From an uncultured Desulfuromonadales bacterium (lineage in GTDB: Bacteria; Desulfobacterota; Desulfuromonadia; Desulfuromonadales; Geopsychrobacteraceae), in the NCBI GenBank assembly GCA_947259685.1, contig CAMYNC010000036.1:1-26158 (forward strand): a stretch of DNA of 26,158 nt, in the 5' to 3' direction. The position numbers and the translations under genes were made by a program. Below, piece after piece: positions 16,367 through 25,487 of this stretch; position 1 is the first letter of the stretch, and each line of letters begins with the position of its first letter. The notes beneath the pieces were generated by a model. The model did no database searches. It saw only the letters and a list, made by a program, of their open reading frames with translations, and was not told the DNA's origin.

Positions 16367-18322
16367 TTATACCCCGAATTTGACCCAGGCCTGCTTGCCG
16401 AACCGGATGACTTTTCCAGGAGCAGGCGACTGCTTGATCACCTGGCCGCTGCCGGACAATTTGAGGTTTAAATTTTTCTGTTCCATGGCCCGCAACACCT
16501 GACGATAACTCATACCGCGAAAATCCGGCATCAGCAAACCATCGGCCGGCTCAGCCTCGGCCGGCAACATCGGCGCCAGATCGGGCAAGGGCTCCAGGTC
16601 GGCCTGCGCCAGTTTAAATTCATCGACAAAATCGGTCGGCAGAATGTTCAAATGGCTTAACGCCTGACCGGCAATCTGGGCAAACACCGGAGCCGCTATC
16701 AGCCCGCCGTAGGTTTTGCCTTTCGGCTCATCAATCGAAACCGAAATAACCAGCGCCGGACTTTCCGCCGGGACAAAGCCGATAAACGAAGAAACCCGTT
16801 TATCGGGTGAATAACCACCGGTGACAGAATCAACCTTTTGTGCCGTGCCAGTTTTGCCGGCCACCTGATAGCCCGACAGTGCCGCCCGAGTCCCGGTTCC
16901 GCCCGGCTCGGTGACGGATACCATCATCTTCCGAACCCGGCTGGCCGTTGCTTCTGAAATCACCCTGCGCTTGACTTGTGGCAGCCGCCGCTGAACCACT
17001 TGACCTTCTGCATCGATGATTTTCTCAACAACATAGGGTTCCATGAGTAAACCGCCGTTAGCAATTACCGACATAGCAGTGGTCAGTTGGAGCGGTGTGA
17101 CAGTTAACCCCTGGCCGAAGGAAATCGCCGCCAGATCAATTTCAAACCAACGTGAAGGGGGTCTCAACAAACCGCCGACTTCGCCGGGCAGATCGACACC
17201 GGTTGGCTCACCAAAACCGAAATCACGTAAGTAAGAATAATAACGGTCCCGCTCTAAAGCCTTGCCGAGCTTGGCGAAGCCAATGTTGCTGCTGAATTTA
17301 AGCATCTCTTCAAGGGTTAGCTTACGATAGCGGGCATGGTCGCGGATAATCTTACCGCCAACTTCAAAGCGTCCGTTTTCGCAGTCCGTTTTTTGCCCCG
17401 GCCGAACAATGCCCTCTTCCAGCACACTGGCCAGCAGAAAAGGCTTGAAGGTAGACCCTGGCTCGTAGCTATCGCAGACCGCCCGGTTGCGGCGCTTTGC
17501 AGGGCGATAATTACCCGGCAGGTTGGGGTTGTAGTCGGGCTGACTGGCCAACGCCAGAATCCGGCCACTGGCCGGCTCCTGCACCACAACGGTCCCACCG
17601 ACCGCCCTGGTCTGCTTGACCACACGGGCCAGCTCTTTTTCGGCGATGAACTGCAGGGCGCTGTCCAAAGTCAGCTCCAGACTATTGCCCGGCACACCAC
17701 CCTGCACCAGCTGCTCGGCAGTTGCCATTCCTCTGCCACGGGCATCGCGCTGCGAAACCAAGCGGCCTGATTCTCCCTGCAACTGCTGATCATACTCCAG
17801 CTCGATCCCCTCCAAGCCTTTGGGATCCAGGCCGGTAAAACCGAGGACATGGGCAGCAACGCTGGCCAGCGGATAATAACGCTTGTGCTCGGTCACGAAT
17901 TGCAGGCCAGTGATTTTCAAATTGCGTAACTGCTTGACCACCTCCGGTTCCAGTTTCCGCTTGATCCAGACAAAACGCTTTTTTTCACTCAGCAGCTTGG
18001 TCAGCTCTTGTTGCGGCATCTTCAGCAGGCCGGCCAACTGCTTGGCTGACTTTTTCGGGTCTTTCACCAGCTTTGGGTCAGCGTACAGGGATTCGGCGTC
18101 CAGGCTAACGGCCAAGGGATCGCCGTTGCGATCGAGGATACTGCCCCGCTGCGGTGCCAGCTCGACAATCCGCTGGCGTTGCTGATCAGCTCGATCCTGG
18201 AGCTCCGGTGCAATCACGACCTGTAGGTAGTAGGCACGCCCGACAATAAGCAGAAAAACCAGGATAAACAGGACCCCAAACAGGCGGATGCGGATCGGAA
18301 CTCCGCGCTCCGTCAATGCCAT
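16367..18322 (-). CDS. ftsI: Septal class B penicillin-binding protein FtsI (PBP3) with PASTA domain
   Basis: Septal transpeptidase that crosslinks stem peptides. From MALTERGVPI the protein is 651 residues, longer than E. coli FtsI. Domain order: one membrane anchor at about 12–30, the PBP dimerisation domain with LAPQRGSILDRNGDPLAV, then the transpeptidase with the active-site STFK (290–293), SSN (344–346) and KTGT (490–493). A C-terminal PASTA repeat (about 597–651, MPDFRGMSYRQVLRAMEQ onward) follows a Pro/Glu-rich linker. PASTA domains are absent from enterobacterial FtsI but occur in deltaproteobacterial and Gram-positive forms. The frame reaches 18370, inside ftsL; ATG 18322 lies one base after the ftsL stop, so translation is probably coupled. 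Confidence 0.95.
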   Translation of the reverse strand: MALTERGVPIRIRLFGVLFILVFLLIVGRAYYLQVVIAPELQDRADQQRQRIVELAPQRGSILDRNGDPLAVSLDAESLYADPKLVKDPKKSAKQLAGLLKMPQQELTKLLSEKKRFVWIKRKLEPEVVKQLRNLKITGLQFVTEHKRYYPLASVAAHVLGFTGLDPKGLEGIELEYDQQLQGESGRLVSQRDARGRGMATAEQLVQGGVPGNSLELTLDSALQFIAEKELARVVKQTRAVGGTVVVQEPASGRILALASQPDYNPNLPGNYRPAKRRNRAVCDSYEPGSTFKPFLLASVLEEGIVRPGQKTDCENGRFEVGGKIIRDHARYRKLTLEEMLKFSSNIGFAKLGKALERDRYYSYLRDFGFGEPTGVDLPGEVGGLLRPPSRWFEIDLAAISFGQGLTVTPLQLTTAMSVIANGGLLMEPYVVEKIIDAEGQVVQRRLPQVKRRVISEATASRVRKMMVSVTEPGGTGTRAALSGYQVAGKTGTAQKVDSVTGGYSPDKRVSSFIGFVPAESPALVISVSIDEPKGKTYGGLIAAPVFAQIAGQALSHLNILPTDFVDEFKLAQADLEPLPDLAPMLPAEAEPADGLLMPDFRGMSYRQVLRAMEQKNLNLKLSGSGQVIKQSPAPGKVIRFGKQAWVKFGV

Positions 18323-18323
18323 C

Positions 18324-18641
18324 TCAGTCGACCCTGATAATCTGACCGGGGGCAGGCGGTCGCAAGCCAAGTTTTGTGCGGGCTAATCGTTCGATCCGTT
18401 CTTCTCTGGCCAGATAAGCGACCTCCAGCTCCAGCTGCTTAATCTGCTGGTGACCACTGCGAATGTCTTTTTCCAAATGGGAAATACTATATTCCAAGTT
18501 GATCGCATGCAGCCGCGACCAGACAAACAAAAGTGAGAGCAGAGACACAAAGACAATTGCAACCAGAACCGGAGCCAGGCGGGGGCGATGAAGGGAAAAT
18601 CCATGAATTTTTACGACTGTGGTCTGCAGAGTCTCAGGCAT
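18324..18641 (-). CDS. ftsL: Cell division protein FtsL
   Basis: Small bitopic divisome protein. The 105 residues comprise a short basic N-terminus, one membrane segment at about 23–42 (LAPVLVAIVFVSLLSLLFVW) and a heptad-rich coiled coil (INLEYSISHLEKDIRSGHQQ onward). It ends EERIERLARTKLGLRPPAPG, the usual FtsL/DivIC tail. Sequence identity in this family is low, so the call rests on size, topology and its place between rsmH and ftsI. GGGGAGG lies five bases before the ATG. Confidence 0.88.
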   Translation of the reverse strand: MPETLQTTVVKIHGFSLHRPRLAPVLVAIVFVSLLSLLFVWSRLHAINLEYSISHLEKDIRSGHQQIKQLELEVAYLAREERIERLARTKLGLRPPAPGQIIRVD

Positions 18642-18683
18642 AAGCGCCTCCCCTGGATATCTCAGGCTGACTGACCACTTGGA

Positions 18684-19625
18684 TCAGCAGCGTTCAGCCG
18701 CTCTCAGCACTGCACTGCGGGAGCGGACGTTCATTTCAACTTCAGCATCGCCAGCCTTGACCCCTTTGCGGGTCAACAACTTCACCTCTGCGATCTTGCC
18801 ACATTGGCAGACCGGCAGGCGCGGCGGGCAAACACAAGCTTTCGCTCGGTCGCGAAACAACTGCTTGACGATGCGATCCTCCAAAGAGTGAAAACTGATC
18901 ACCACCAACCGACCGCCCGGTTTGAGTAGATCGAGACCACCAGCGACTCCAGCTCTGACCTGCGCCAACTCTTGGTTGACGTGAATCCGCAACGCCTGAA
19001 ACACCCGGGTTGCCGGGTGAATCCGCCCCGGCCGATTGCCTCCAGGGACTGCTTGCCGCACCAACTCAGCCAATTCTGAAGTACGCGTGAGTGGCTCTTC
19101 ATTGCGCCGTTCAACAATTTTCCTGGCGATGCGCCGGCTAAACCGTTCCTCGCCATATTCAAAAAAGATCTGTACCAGTTCAGCTTCATCCGCCTGATTG
19201 ACGACATCTGCTGCCGTCTGTCCGGCCTGCGGGTTCATCCGCATATCGAGTGGAGCATTGTGCCGGAAGGAAAACCCTCGTTCCGGAGTATCCAGCTGAT
19301 GGGACGAAACTCCCAGATCGAGCAGCATCCCGTCGAGCTTTTCAACGCCAAGTCCTGCGAGCACCTTTCCGGCCTGATCAAAGGTCGCGTGATGCAGGCT
19401 GACCCGCTCGCCGAACGGCTTAAGGACCTCGGCGGCCTTTTCCAATGCGGCAGGGTCCCGATCCAGGCCAACCAAACGACAATCAACGGCAGCTTCCAGG
19501 ACCAGTCGCGCGTGCCCAGCACCGCCAAGGGTGCCATCCAGATAGATTCCTCCCGGAACCGGCTGCAGCCAGTGCAACACCTCGGCGGGCATCACCGACA
19601 AGTGCTCAAATGCTGTCGAAGACAT
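18684..19625 (-). CDS. rsmH: 16S rRNA (cytosine1402-N4)-methyltransferase RsmH (MraW)
   Basis: SAM-dependent methyltransferase that modifies C1402 in the decoding centre of 16S rRNA. The 313 residues show the N-terminal HLSVMPAEVLHWLQ, the SAM-binding YLDGTLGGAGHARLVLE, LVGLDRDPAAL, LLDLGVSSHQLDTPERGFSF with the typical FRHNAPLDMRMN, and GRLVVISFHSLEDRIVKQLF near the C-terminus. All are standard for MraW. The ATG lies three bases after the mraZ stop, the conserved mraZ-rsmH pair at the head of the dcw operon. Confidence 0.96.
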   Translation of the reverse strand: MSSTAFEHLSVMPAEVLHWLQPVPGGIYLDGTLGGAGHARLVLEAAVDCRLVGLDRDPAALEKAAEVLKPFGERVSLHHATFDQAGKVLAGLGVEKLDGMLLDLGVSSHQLDTPERGFSFRHNAPLDMRMNPQAGQTAADVVNQADEAELVQIFFEYGEERFSRRIARKIVERRNEEPLTRTSELAELVRQAVPGGNRPGRIHPATRVFQALRIHVNQELAQVRAGVAGGLDLLKPGGRLVVISFHSLEDRIVKQLFRDRAKACVCPPRLPVCQCGKIAEVKLLTRKGVKAGDAEVEMNVRSRSAVLRAAERC

Positions 19626-19628
19626 CCG

Positions 19629-20072
19629 TTAAAATCCCAAATCTGCCTGCCCTTGGGCATCATCATCCAGCAGGGCTTCTGATTCAGCAGCAATCGCGTT
19701 ATGGGCCTGCTGGCTCCAGATTTCGATCTTTTCGAACATGCCGATCACCACCACATCTTTATCGAGGCCGGCATGATCACGCAGCGATTGGGGAATCTGA
19801 ATCCGTCCCTGGGCGTTAAAGCTGCATTCTGTGGCCGGAGCAATGCGGTTCCGCAGATTGGCCTCACGCTTAGGGCCTAGCGCCATGGCAAGGACATTGG
19901 CGCGAATTTCCTGCCAACGACTTGGGGGGTAAACCACCAGTCCCTGTTTAAAGCGGGTGACAAATACGCTCTCACTCTTGTATTCTTGACGCAGTTCGTC
20001 CCGAAAAGTGGCTGGGATGCTGACCCGCCCCTTCTGGTCGATACTGACATTGAATTCACCTGAGAATTGCAT
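19629..20072 (-). CDS. mraZ: Transcriptional regulator MraZ
   Basis: DNA-binding protein with two SpoVT/AbrB-like halves, which forms rings and represses its own dcw promoter in E. coli. From MQFSGEFNVSIDQKG the protein is 147 residues. The two half-motifs are KGRVSIPATFRDEL at about 14–27 and QGRIQIPQSLRDHAGL at about 86–101, both carrying the family's DxxGR-like turn. A GTG at 20081 would add three residues, but it lies inside one of the three operator-like repeats. Neither start has a clear Shine-Dalgarno, which is odd for the first gene of a long operon. The C-terminal tail after about residue 125 is acidic and variable. Confidence 0.95.
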   Translation of the reverse strand: MQFSGEFNVSIDQKGRVSIPATFRDELRQEYKSESVFVTRFKQGLVVYPPSRWQEIRANVLAMALGPKREANLRNRIAPATECSFNAQGRIQIPQSLRDHAGLDKDVVVIGMFEKIEIWSQQAHNAIAAESEALLDDDAQGQADLGF

Positions 20073-20074
20073 AT

Positions 20075-20101
20075 TTGACACCGCTTGACACTTATTGACA
20101 C
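20075..20101 (-). promoter_or_regulatory. Triple MraZ-box operator in the mraZ leader
   Basis: Three direct copies of GTGTCAA (minus strand) occupy 20075–20081, 20085–20091 and 20095–20101. The period is exactly 10 bp, one helical turn. Known MraZ operators are three or four short G-rich direct repeats with the same 10-bp period (TGGGN in E. coli, AAAGTG-type in mycoplasma). The place, between the promoter and the mraZ start, supports autoregulation. The last copy reaches the translation start, so a bound MraZ ring would also cover it. Confidence 0.75.
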
Positions 20102-20114
20102 CAAGAATGCTGAA

Positions 20115-20143
20115 AGAATAGCGATAGACCCCTGGACTGTCAA
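20115..20143 (-). promoter_or_regulatory. Sigma-70 promoter of the dcw operon
   Basis: On the minus strand a perfect -35 TTGACA (20138–20143) is followed by a 17-bp spacer and TATTCT (20115–20120). Transcription would start near 20108, giving a leader of about 30–35 nt that contains the three MraZ-box repeats. It is the best promoter match in the window. Confidence 0.75.
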
Positions 20144-20520
20144 GGGCTAATCCCTATTTTTCAAGACCTCGCAAGATATGGAAAATGCTGCGCTGACGGG
20201 GACTTAGGCCTCATTAAAACCTTTCCCGACAGCAAATAGCCGGAATAATTCATCTTTAGTTCAGCGCGCCGGCCCCAAGAGCCTAAACCAAGCGCTTTCG
20301 GAGCTATTTTTAGGCATTTTCTTACCCTTTAACAAAAAAAAACGGCCCGCTGATAGGGGCCGCTTGATCATCAAAACTGTGCGGTTGAAATCGAGTTGCA
20401 AACCTTTGACCAGCCGGAAACTCCGGATGGTTAGGAGAAGGTTTCTGATTTGGAAACCAGCAATTTCTGCAAGGCCAAGGAAATCAAGGACTGCGAAAAA
20501 GAGCCGATTACAGACAGAAA
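20144..20520. other. Spacer between the CNNM gene and the dcw promoter
   Basis: The full gap from 20082 to 20520 has no convincing gene. Beyond the promoter and operator it holds the terminator at 20334–20362. Two small hairpins lie in the 3' region of the CNNM gene: CCGGA-AAC-TCCGG near 20415–20427 and GGTTTC/GAAACC near 20444–20462. An 18-codon frame (20261–20317, minus, MPKNSSESAWFRLLGPAR) has AAAGGG upstream. It lies directly behind the terminator and has no visible promoter, so it is left unannotated. Confidence 0.4.
20334..20362 (-). terminator. Intrinsic terminator of the CNNM/CorC-type gene
   Basis: Minus strand: CGGCCC, an 8-base loop, GGGCCG (plus 20343–20362), followed by a run of nine T. 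It ends the transcript of the CNNM-type gene that stops at 20521 and insulates it from the dcw promoter. Confidence 0.85.
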
Positions 20521-21777
20521 CTAACTTGCTTTGGTCGCCAGAACCATTTCCACTTCCTCGATCCGCCGATCTTCCATTCGGCGAACCCGGTAGAGAATCC
20601 CACCTTCGTCGCAAGACTCTCCTTCTACTGGAATCTTACCCATGATTTGCAGCAGATACCCCGCCAGGGTGGTAGCATGATCTTCTGGCAGCTCGAGCTT
20701 AAAGCGACGATTCACCGTGCGCAACGAAACCGCCCCGTCAACCAGGTAACGCCCTGGCCCGAGCTGGCGAAAATCAACCTCCTCGATATCGTATTCATCG
20801 TGAATCTCACCGACAATCTCCTCCACCACATCTTCCAAGGTGACAATCCCCTCCACCCCTCCATATTCATCGACCACAATAGCGATGTGCTCACGCTTCT
20901 GGCGAAAACTTTGTAATAACACCGCAACCCGCTTCGATTCTGGGACAAAATAGGGTTTACGGCAGAGGTTAGCCAGCGCGAACTGATCAGTGCGTTCAAT
21001 ATAATCGAGCACCTCCTTGGAATGAATCACGCCAACAATATTATCGAGGCTGTCAGTGTAAACCGGAAAGCGGGAATGTTTTGCCAAGCGGATAACCTCC
21101 AACGCCTCCTGAAAGTTCGCCTTAACATCCAGCCCGACGACCTCGGTACGCGGCAGCATGACGTCCCGCACCCGAGTCTCAGAAAGATCAAAAATTCCGT
21201 GCAGCATCCGCCGCTGCTCAGCAGCCACCACCCCCGACTCTTCCCCCACTTCGATCATGGCGCGGATTTCGTCTTCGGAAACCGATAAACTCTCGGCGTC
21301 ATGACTTCGAAAATAACTGGTCAACAACCGGGAAATGGAGGAAACAAGATACACCACCGGCGTCAATACCCAGATAACGAAGCTAATCGGTCGCAAAACC
21401 AGAAAAGAAACCTTTTCCGGATATTGGGCAGCATAGGTCTTCGGGCAAACTTCAGAAAAGATCAGTAATACCGGGGTCAGAACGAGCACAGTGAGCAACT
21501 CGCCGCGCTCCGAGAATAGACTGACAAAAAGACCGGTGGCGATCACCGAAGCGGCAATATTCACCAGATTGTTTCCAACCAGGATGCCACTGAGAAGATG
21601 ATCCGGATTGTCCAGCATTTTTGCTAGTTTATCAGCACCTGGCCGACCTTTTTGCTGCAGGAACCGGACCCGCAGCTTATCCAGGGAAAGCAGTGCAGTT
21701 TCAGAACCGGAAAAAAAACCTGAAAGGGCCAGCAGAACAAATAATCCCAGCAAGCGCCATAATGCTTCGTCGGACAT
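20521..21777 (-). CDS. CNNM/CorC-HlyC-type membrane protein with CBS pair
   Basis: Membrane protein of the CNNM (DUF21)–CBS–CorC_HlyC architecture, a family linked to Mg2+/Co2+ handling; the exact substrate is not shown by sequence. From MSDEALWRLL the protein has 418 residues. The DUF21 region covers about 1–185: the first membrane segment, then SGSETALLSLDKLRV, ILVGNNLVNIAASVIATGLF and FSEVCPKTYAAQYPEKV. The CBS pair spans about 195–320 (VMLPRTEVVGLDV, FPVYTDSLDNIVGVIHSKEV, EHIAIVVDEYGGVEGIVTLED). The CorC_HlyC module follows at about 335–415 (RYLVDGAVSLRTVNRRF, TLAGYLLQIMGKIP). The frame extends to 21831, but ATG 21777 has TGGAG five bases upstream. Divergent from ligA. Confidence 0.9.
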   Translation of the reverse strand: MSDEALWRLLGLFVLLALSGFFSGSETALLSLDKLRVRFLQQKGRPGADKLAKMLDNPDHLLSGILVGNNLVNIAASVIATGLFVSLFSERGELLTVLVLTPVLLIFSEVCPKTYAAQYPEKVSFLVLRPISFVIWVLTPVVYLVSSISRLLTSYFRSHDAESLSVSEDEIRAMIEVGEESGVVAAEQRRMLHGIFDLSETRVRDVMLPRTEVVGLDVKANFQEALEVIRLAKHSRFPVYTDSLDNIVGVIHSKEVLDYIERTDQFALANLCRKPYFVPESKRVAVLLQSFRQKREHIAIVVDEYGGVEGIVTLEDVVEEIVGEIHDEYDIEEVDFRQLGPGRYLVDGAVSLRTVNRRFKLELPEDHATTLAGYLLQIMGKIPVEGESCDEGGILYRVRRMEDRRIEEVEMVLATKAS

Positions 21778-21852
21778 CAAGTCTCCAGATAAGAGGACAT
21801 ACTCCGAAAGGCATCGATCCGCAGGTACCATAAGCGGCCGGCATCTTTCCTA

Positions 21853-21894
21853 AGTATAGCGAAAAGATTAAAATTTGCGGCAGTGTAGCGCAAA
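21853..21894 (-). promoter_or_regulatory. Possible promoter region of the CNNM-type gene
   Basis: A TATACT -10 (plus 21853–21858) precedes the gene, with no good -35 at 17 bp. Just upstream is an inverted repeat TTTGCG/CGCAAA (plus 21874–21879 with 21889–21894), which could be an operator. Weak, sequence-only evidence. Confidence 0.25.
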
Positions 21895-21920
21895 CCAAGC
21901 CAAAGTGAAAGTGCTTGTCG

Positions 21921-21950
21921 TTGCACTGAGCTTGAGGCTCATGCTATAAG
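21921..21950 (+). promoter_or_regulatory. Candidate ligA promoter
   Basis: TTGCAC (21921–21926), 18-bp spacer, TATAAG (21945–21950), about 40 bp before the ligA start. The spacer holds the short inverted repeat TGAGC-TTGAG-GCTCA, which could be an operator or chance. Confidence 0.4.
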
Positions 21951-21973
21951 CCGACAGATGTTATCAACTATAG

Positions 21974-24019
<2,046 letters not shown>

Positions 24020-24022
24020 GTG

Positions 24023-24178
24023 ATGGACGATTGCAGAGCAGAGAGCCGGGCGCAAGGGGTCTACTTCCGCACCTACCCCTACGCAGCAGATCACCTCGCC
24101 GTTATAAACATGTACAGGCTCACCCAAACAGGAACGAGACCTGTCGGACATATCATTTCCCCCGAGGCCCGCGGTTAA
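24023..24178 (+). CDS. Possible 51-residue protein directly behind ligA
   Basis: ATG 24023 follows the ligA stop by three bases, and AGGGGG lies eight bases upstream in the ligA 3' end, so coupled translation is possible. The product begins MDDCRAESRAQGVYFRTYPY and ends SPEARG. It has no signal peptide, membrane segment or motif that I recognise. The opposite strand here is also open (24238 down to 23942), but that frame ends inside ligA and looks like a shadow. I do not recognise the protein. It may be a real small gene of the ligA transcript or a chance frame. Confidence 0.25.
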   Translation: MDDCRAESRAQGVYFRTYPYAADHLAVINMYRLTQTGTRPVGHIISPEARG

Positions 24179-24256
24179 AAACGGGGCCAGGAAATCGCGC
24201 ATTTCTCTGCTCAGAAACCAGTCCATATCGTACAACAATAACCTCTCTTATATCGT

Positions 24257-25219
24257 TTAAGTGGTTGGGATCACCGGAAGGAATGGTTTCAATTCGACTT
24301 CCTGCAATTTAATGTCTATATCTCCAAACTTGGCAGTCTTTCCTTTTATCAGGACGGGAATTTTGGTTTTTTCTTCTACATAAATATCAAAGTCCCCTAC
24401 GAGCTTCAGAAATGAAAATTTCTCGGCCTCTTCTTGTCGCTCAATCAAAGGACGGGTTTTGATTGATAGTTTCATGGCATCTATCATACTTTCTTTTCGG
24501 GTATTATTTAGCGATAATTTTTCAACGTAGTCGACCTCTACCTTATGCCCAGCTTCAGCATTAATCTGCACACGATGCACCTGCTTTTTACCAAAGACAC
24601 AGAGGCTCAACGGCTGGTCTCCTGTAGAAAGATTTGCAGCAGAAGCGATATAAAGCAGGAGTGAAGGCTCGGAAACAAACGAACACCCCATTGAATTCAA
24701 GTCGTAAGGATAAAAGGACTCTTCGATATTTTTCCAGCGCTCCCTGGGCAGATTTTCTTCATCGGAACTATCCGGTTTTTTTCTTAGTCTATAGACCCCC
24801 TCTTCAGTCCAACGATAGGTTTTTTCCCATTTTTCTCCTCCTGTCCGTACCCGGATACGCTGCAAAGCGGCCGCCTGCTCAGAATTAAACAAGACCTTGG
24901 TTTCCGAAAAATCCTTCGAGCCGATAAGCGGATCTATGGCAGTATTAACCTTAAGGGTGAAAACCTGAGGACCCGATGGTTTCAGGACAACACCTTGTGG
25001 GGGGGTAACCAACAACTGCTCTGCACTGCTGGCAGCGACTCCCTCCAGCTTGACCTTTGAGGTTGCCGCGCCAAAAACATTACTGCTTTTGAATGACAGG
25101 CTACTCCAGCGAACTTGGGAAACATCAAAATCATAAGATTGCGCAAGCGTCAAACTGGCAAATCCACCAAGGTAAAAAACCAACACTAAAGCTAGAATTG
25201 CTGAAACTCTATAAATCAT
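24257..25219 (-). CDS. Secreted protein of unknown function, DUF3108-like layout
   Basis: The 320 residues begin with a signal peptide (MIYRVSAILALVLVFYLGGF, ending near SLTLAQ), so the protein should be exported. The mature part is beta-rich with no catalytic motif that I recognise. The order of a charged strand pair (VRTGGEKWEKTYRWTEEGVY), PYDLNSMGCSF, EPSLLLYIASAANLSTGDQP and a terminal DFDIYVEEKTKIPVLIKGK resembles the layout of periplasmic DUF3108 proteins, whose role is unknown. This likeness is an impression, not a match. Two adjacent ATGs (25222 and 25219) follow a GAGG; 25219 has the better spacing. Base composition is more AT-rich than in the dcw genes. It reads toward ligA (convergent) and no clear terminator is seen. 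Confidence 0.7.
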   Translation of the reverse strand: MIYRVSAILALVLVFYLGGFASLTLAQSYDFDVSQVRWSSLSFKSSNVFGAATSKVKLEGVAASSAEQLLVTPPQGVVLKPSGPQVFTLKVNTAIDPLIGSKDFSETKVLFNSEQAAALQRIRVRTGGEKWEKTYRWTEEGVYRLRKKPDSSDEENLPRERWKNIEESFYPYDLNSMGCSFVSEPSLLLYIASAANLSTGDQPLSLCVFGKKQVHRVQINAEAGHKVEVDYVEKLSLNNTRKESMIDAMKLSIKTRPLIERQEEAEKFSFLKLVGDFDIYVEEKTKIPVLIKGKTAKFGDIDIKLQEVELKPFLPVIPTT

Positions 25220-25374
25220 CATGTACCTCGCACTACATATGGACAAAACAGAAGCCTGACATGAGAAATACTAACCAATCAGCTCCGCCTCGCGGGTTAA
25301 ATTCTCTACATAATCTATCAATGATGCATTATCCATTCGGCTAACCTATGAACTTATTAAATAATAATGCTATT

Positions 25375-25448
25375 TTTGGGGAGAACAAGAAATCTTCCTC
25401 TTTCACTCAAAGATGAAATTCAAGGTAATAAAGCGAAATCTCCCCAAA
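25375..25448. repeat. 10-bp perfect inverted repeat bounding 74 bp
   Basis: TTTGGGGAGA at 25375–25384 and its exact reverse complement TCTCCCCAAA at 25439–25448 bound 54 bp of AT-rich DNA. It lies in the spacer 25220–25487, which otherwise holds only a 21-codon frame and no recognisable gene. The shape would fit a tiny MITE-like element or a long-loop RNA hairpin. No target duplication or transposase is visible, so the nature is open. Confidence 0.4.
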
Positions 25449-25487
25449 CAGCCCATGATAAAAACGACCGGATAGTAGTGCATGGGA

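Noticed and set aside
20261..20317. 18-codon frame upstream of the dcw promoter
   Set aside because: It lies right behind a terminator with no promoter of its own; only a modest AAAGGG supports it.
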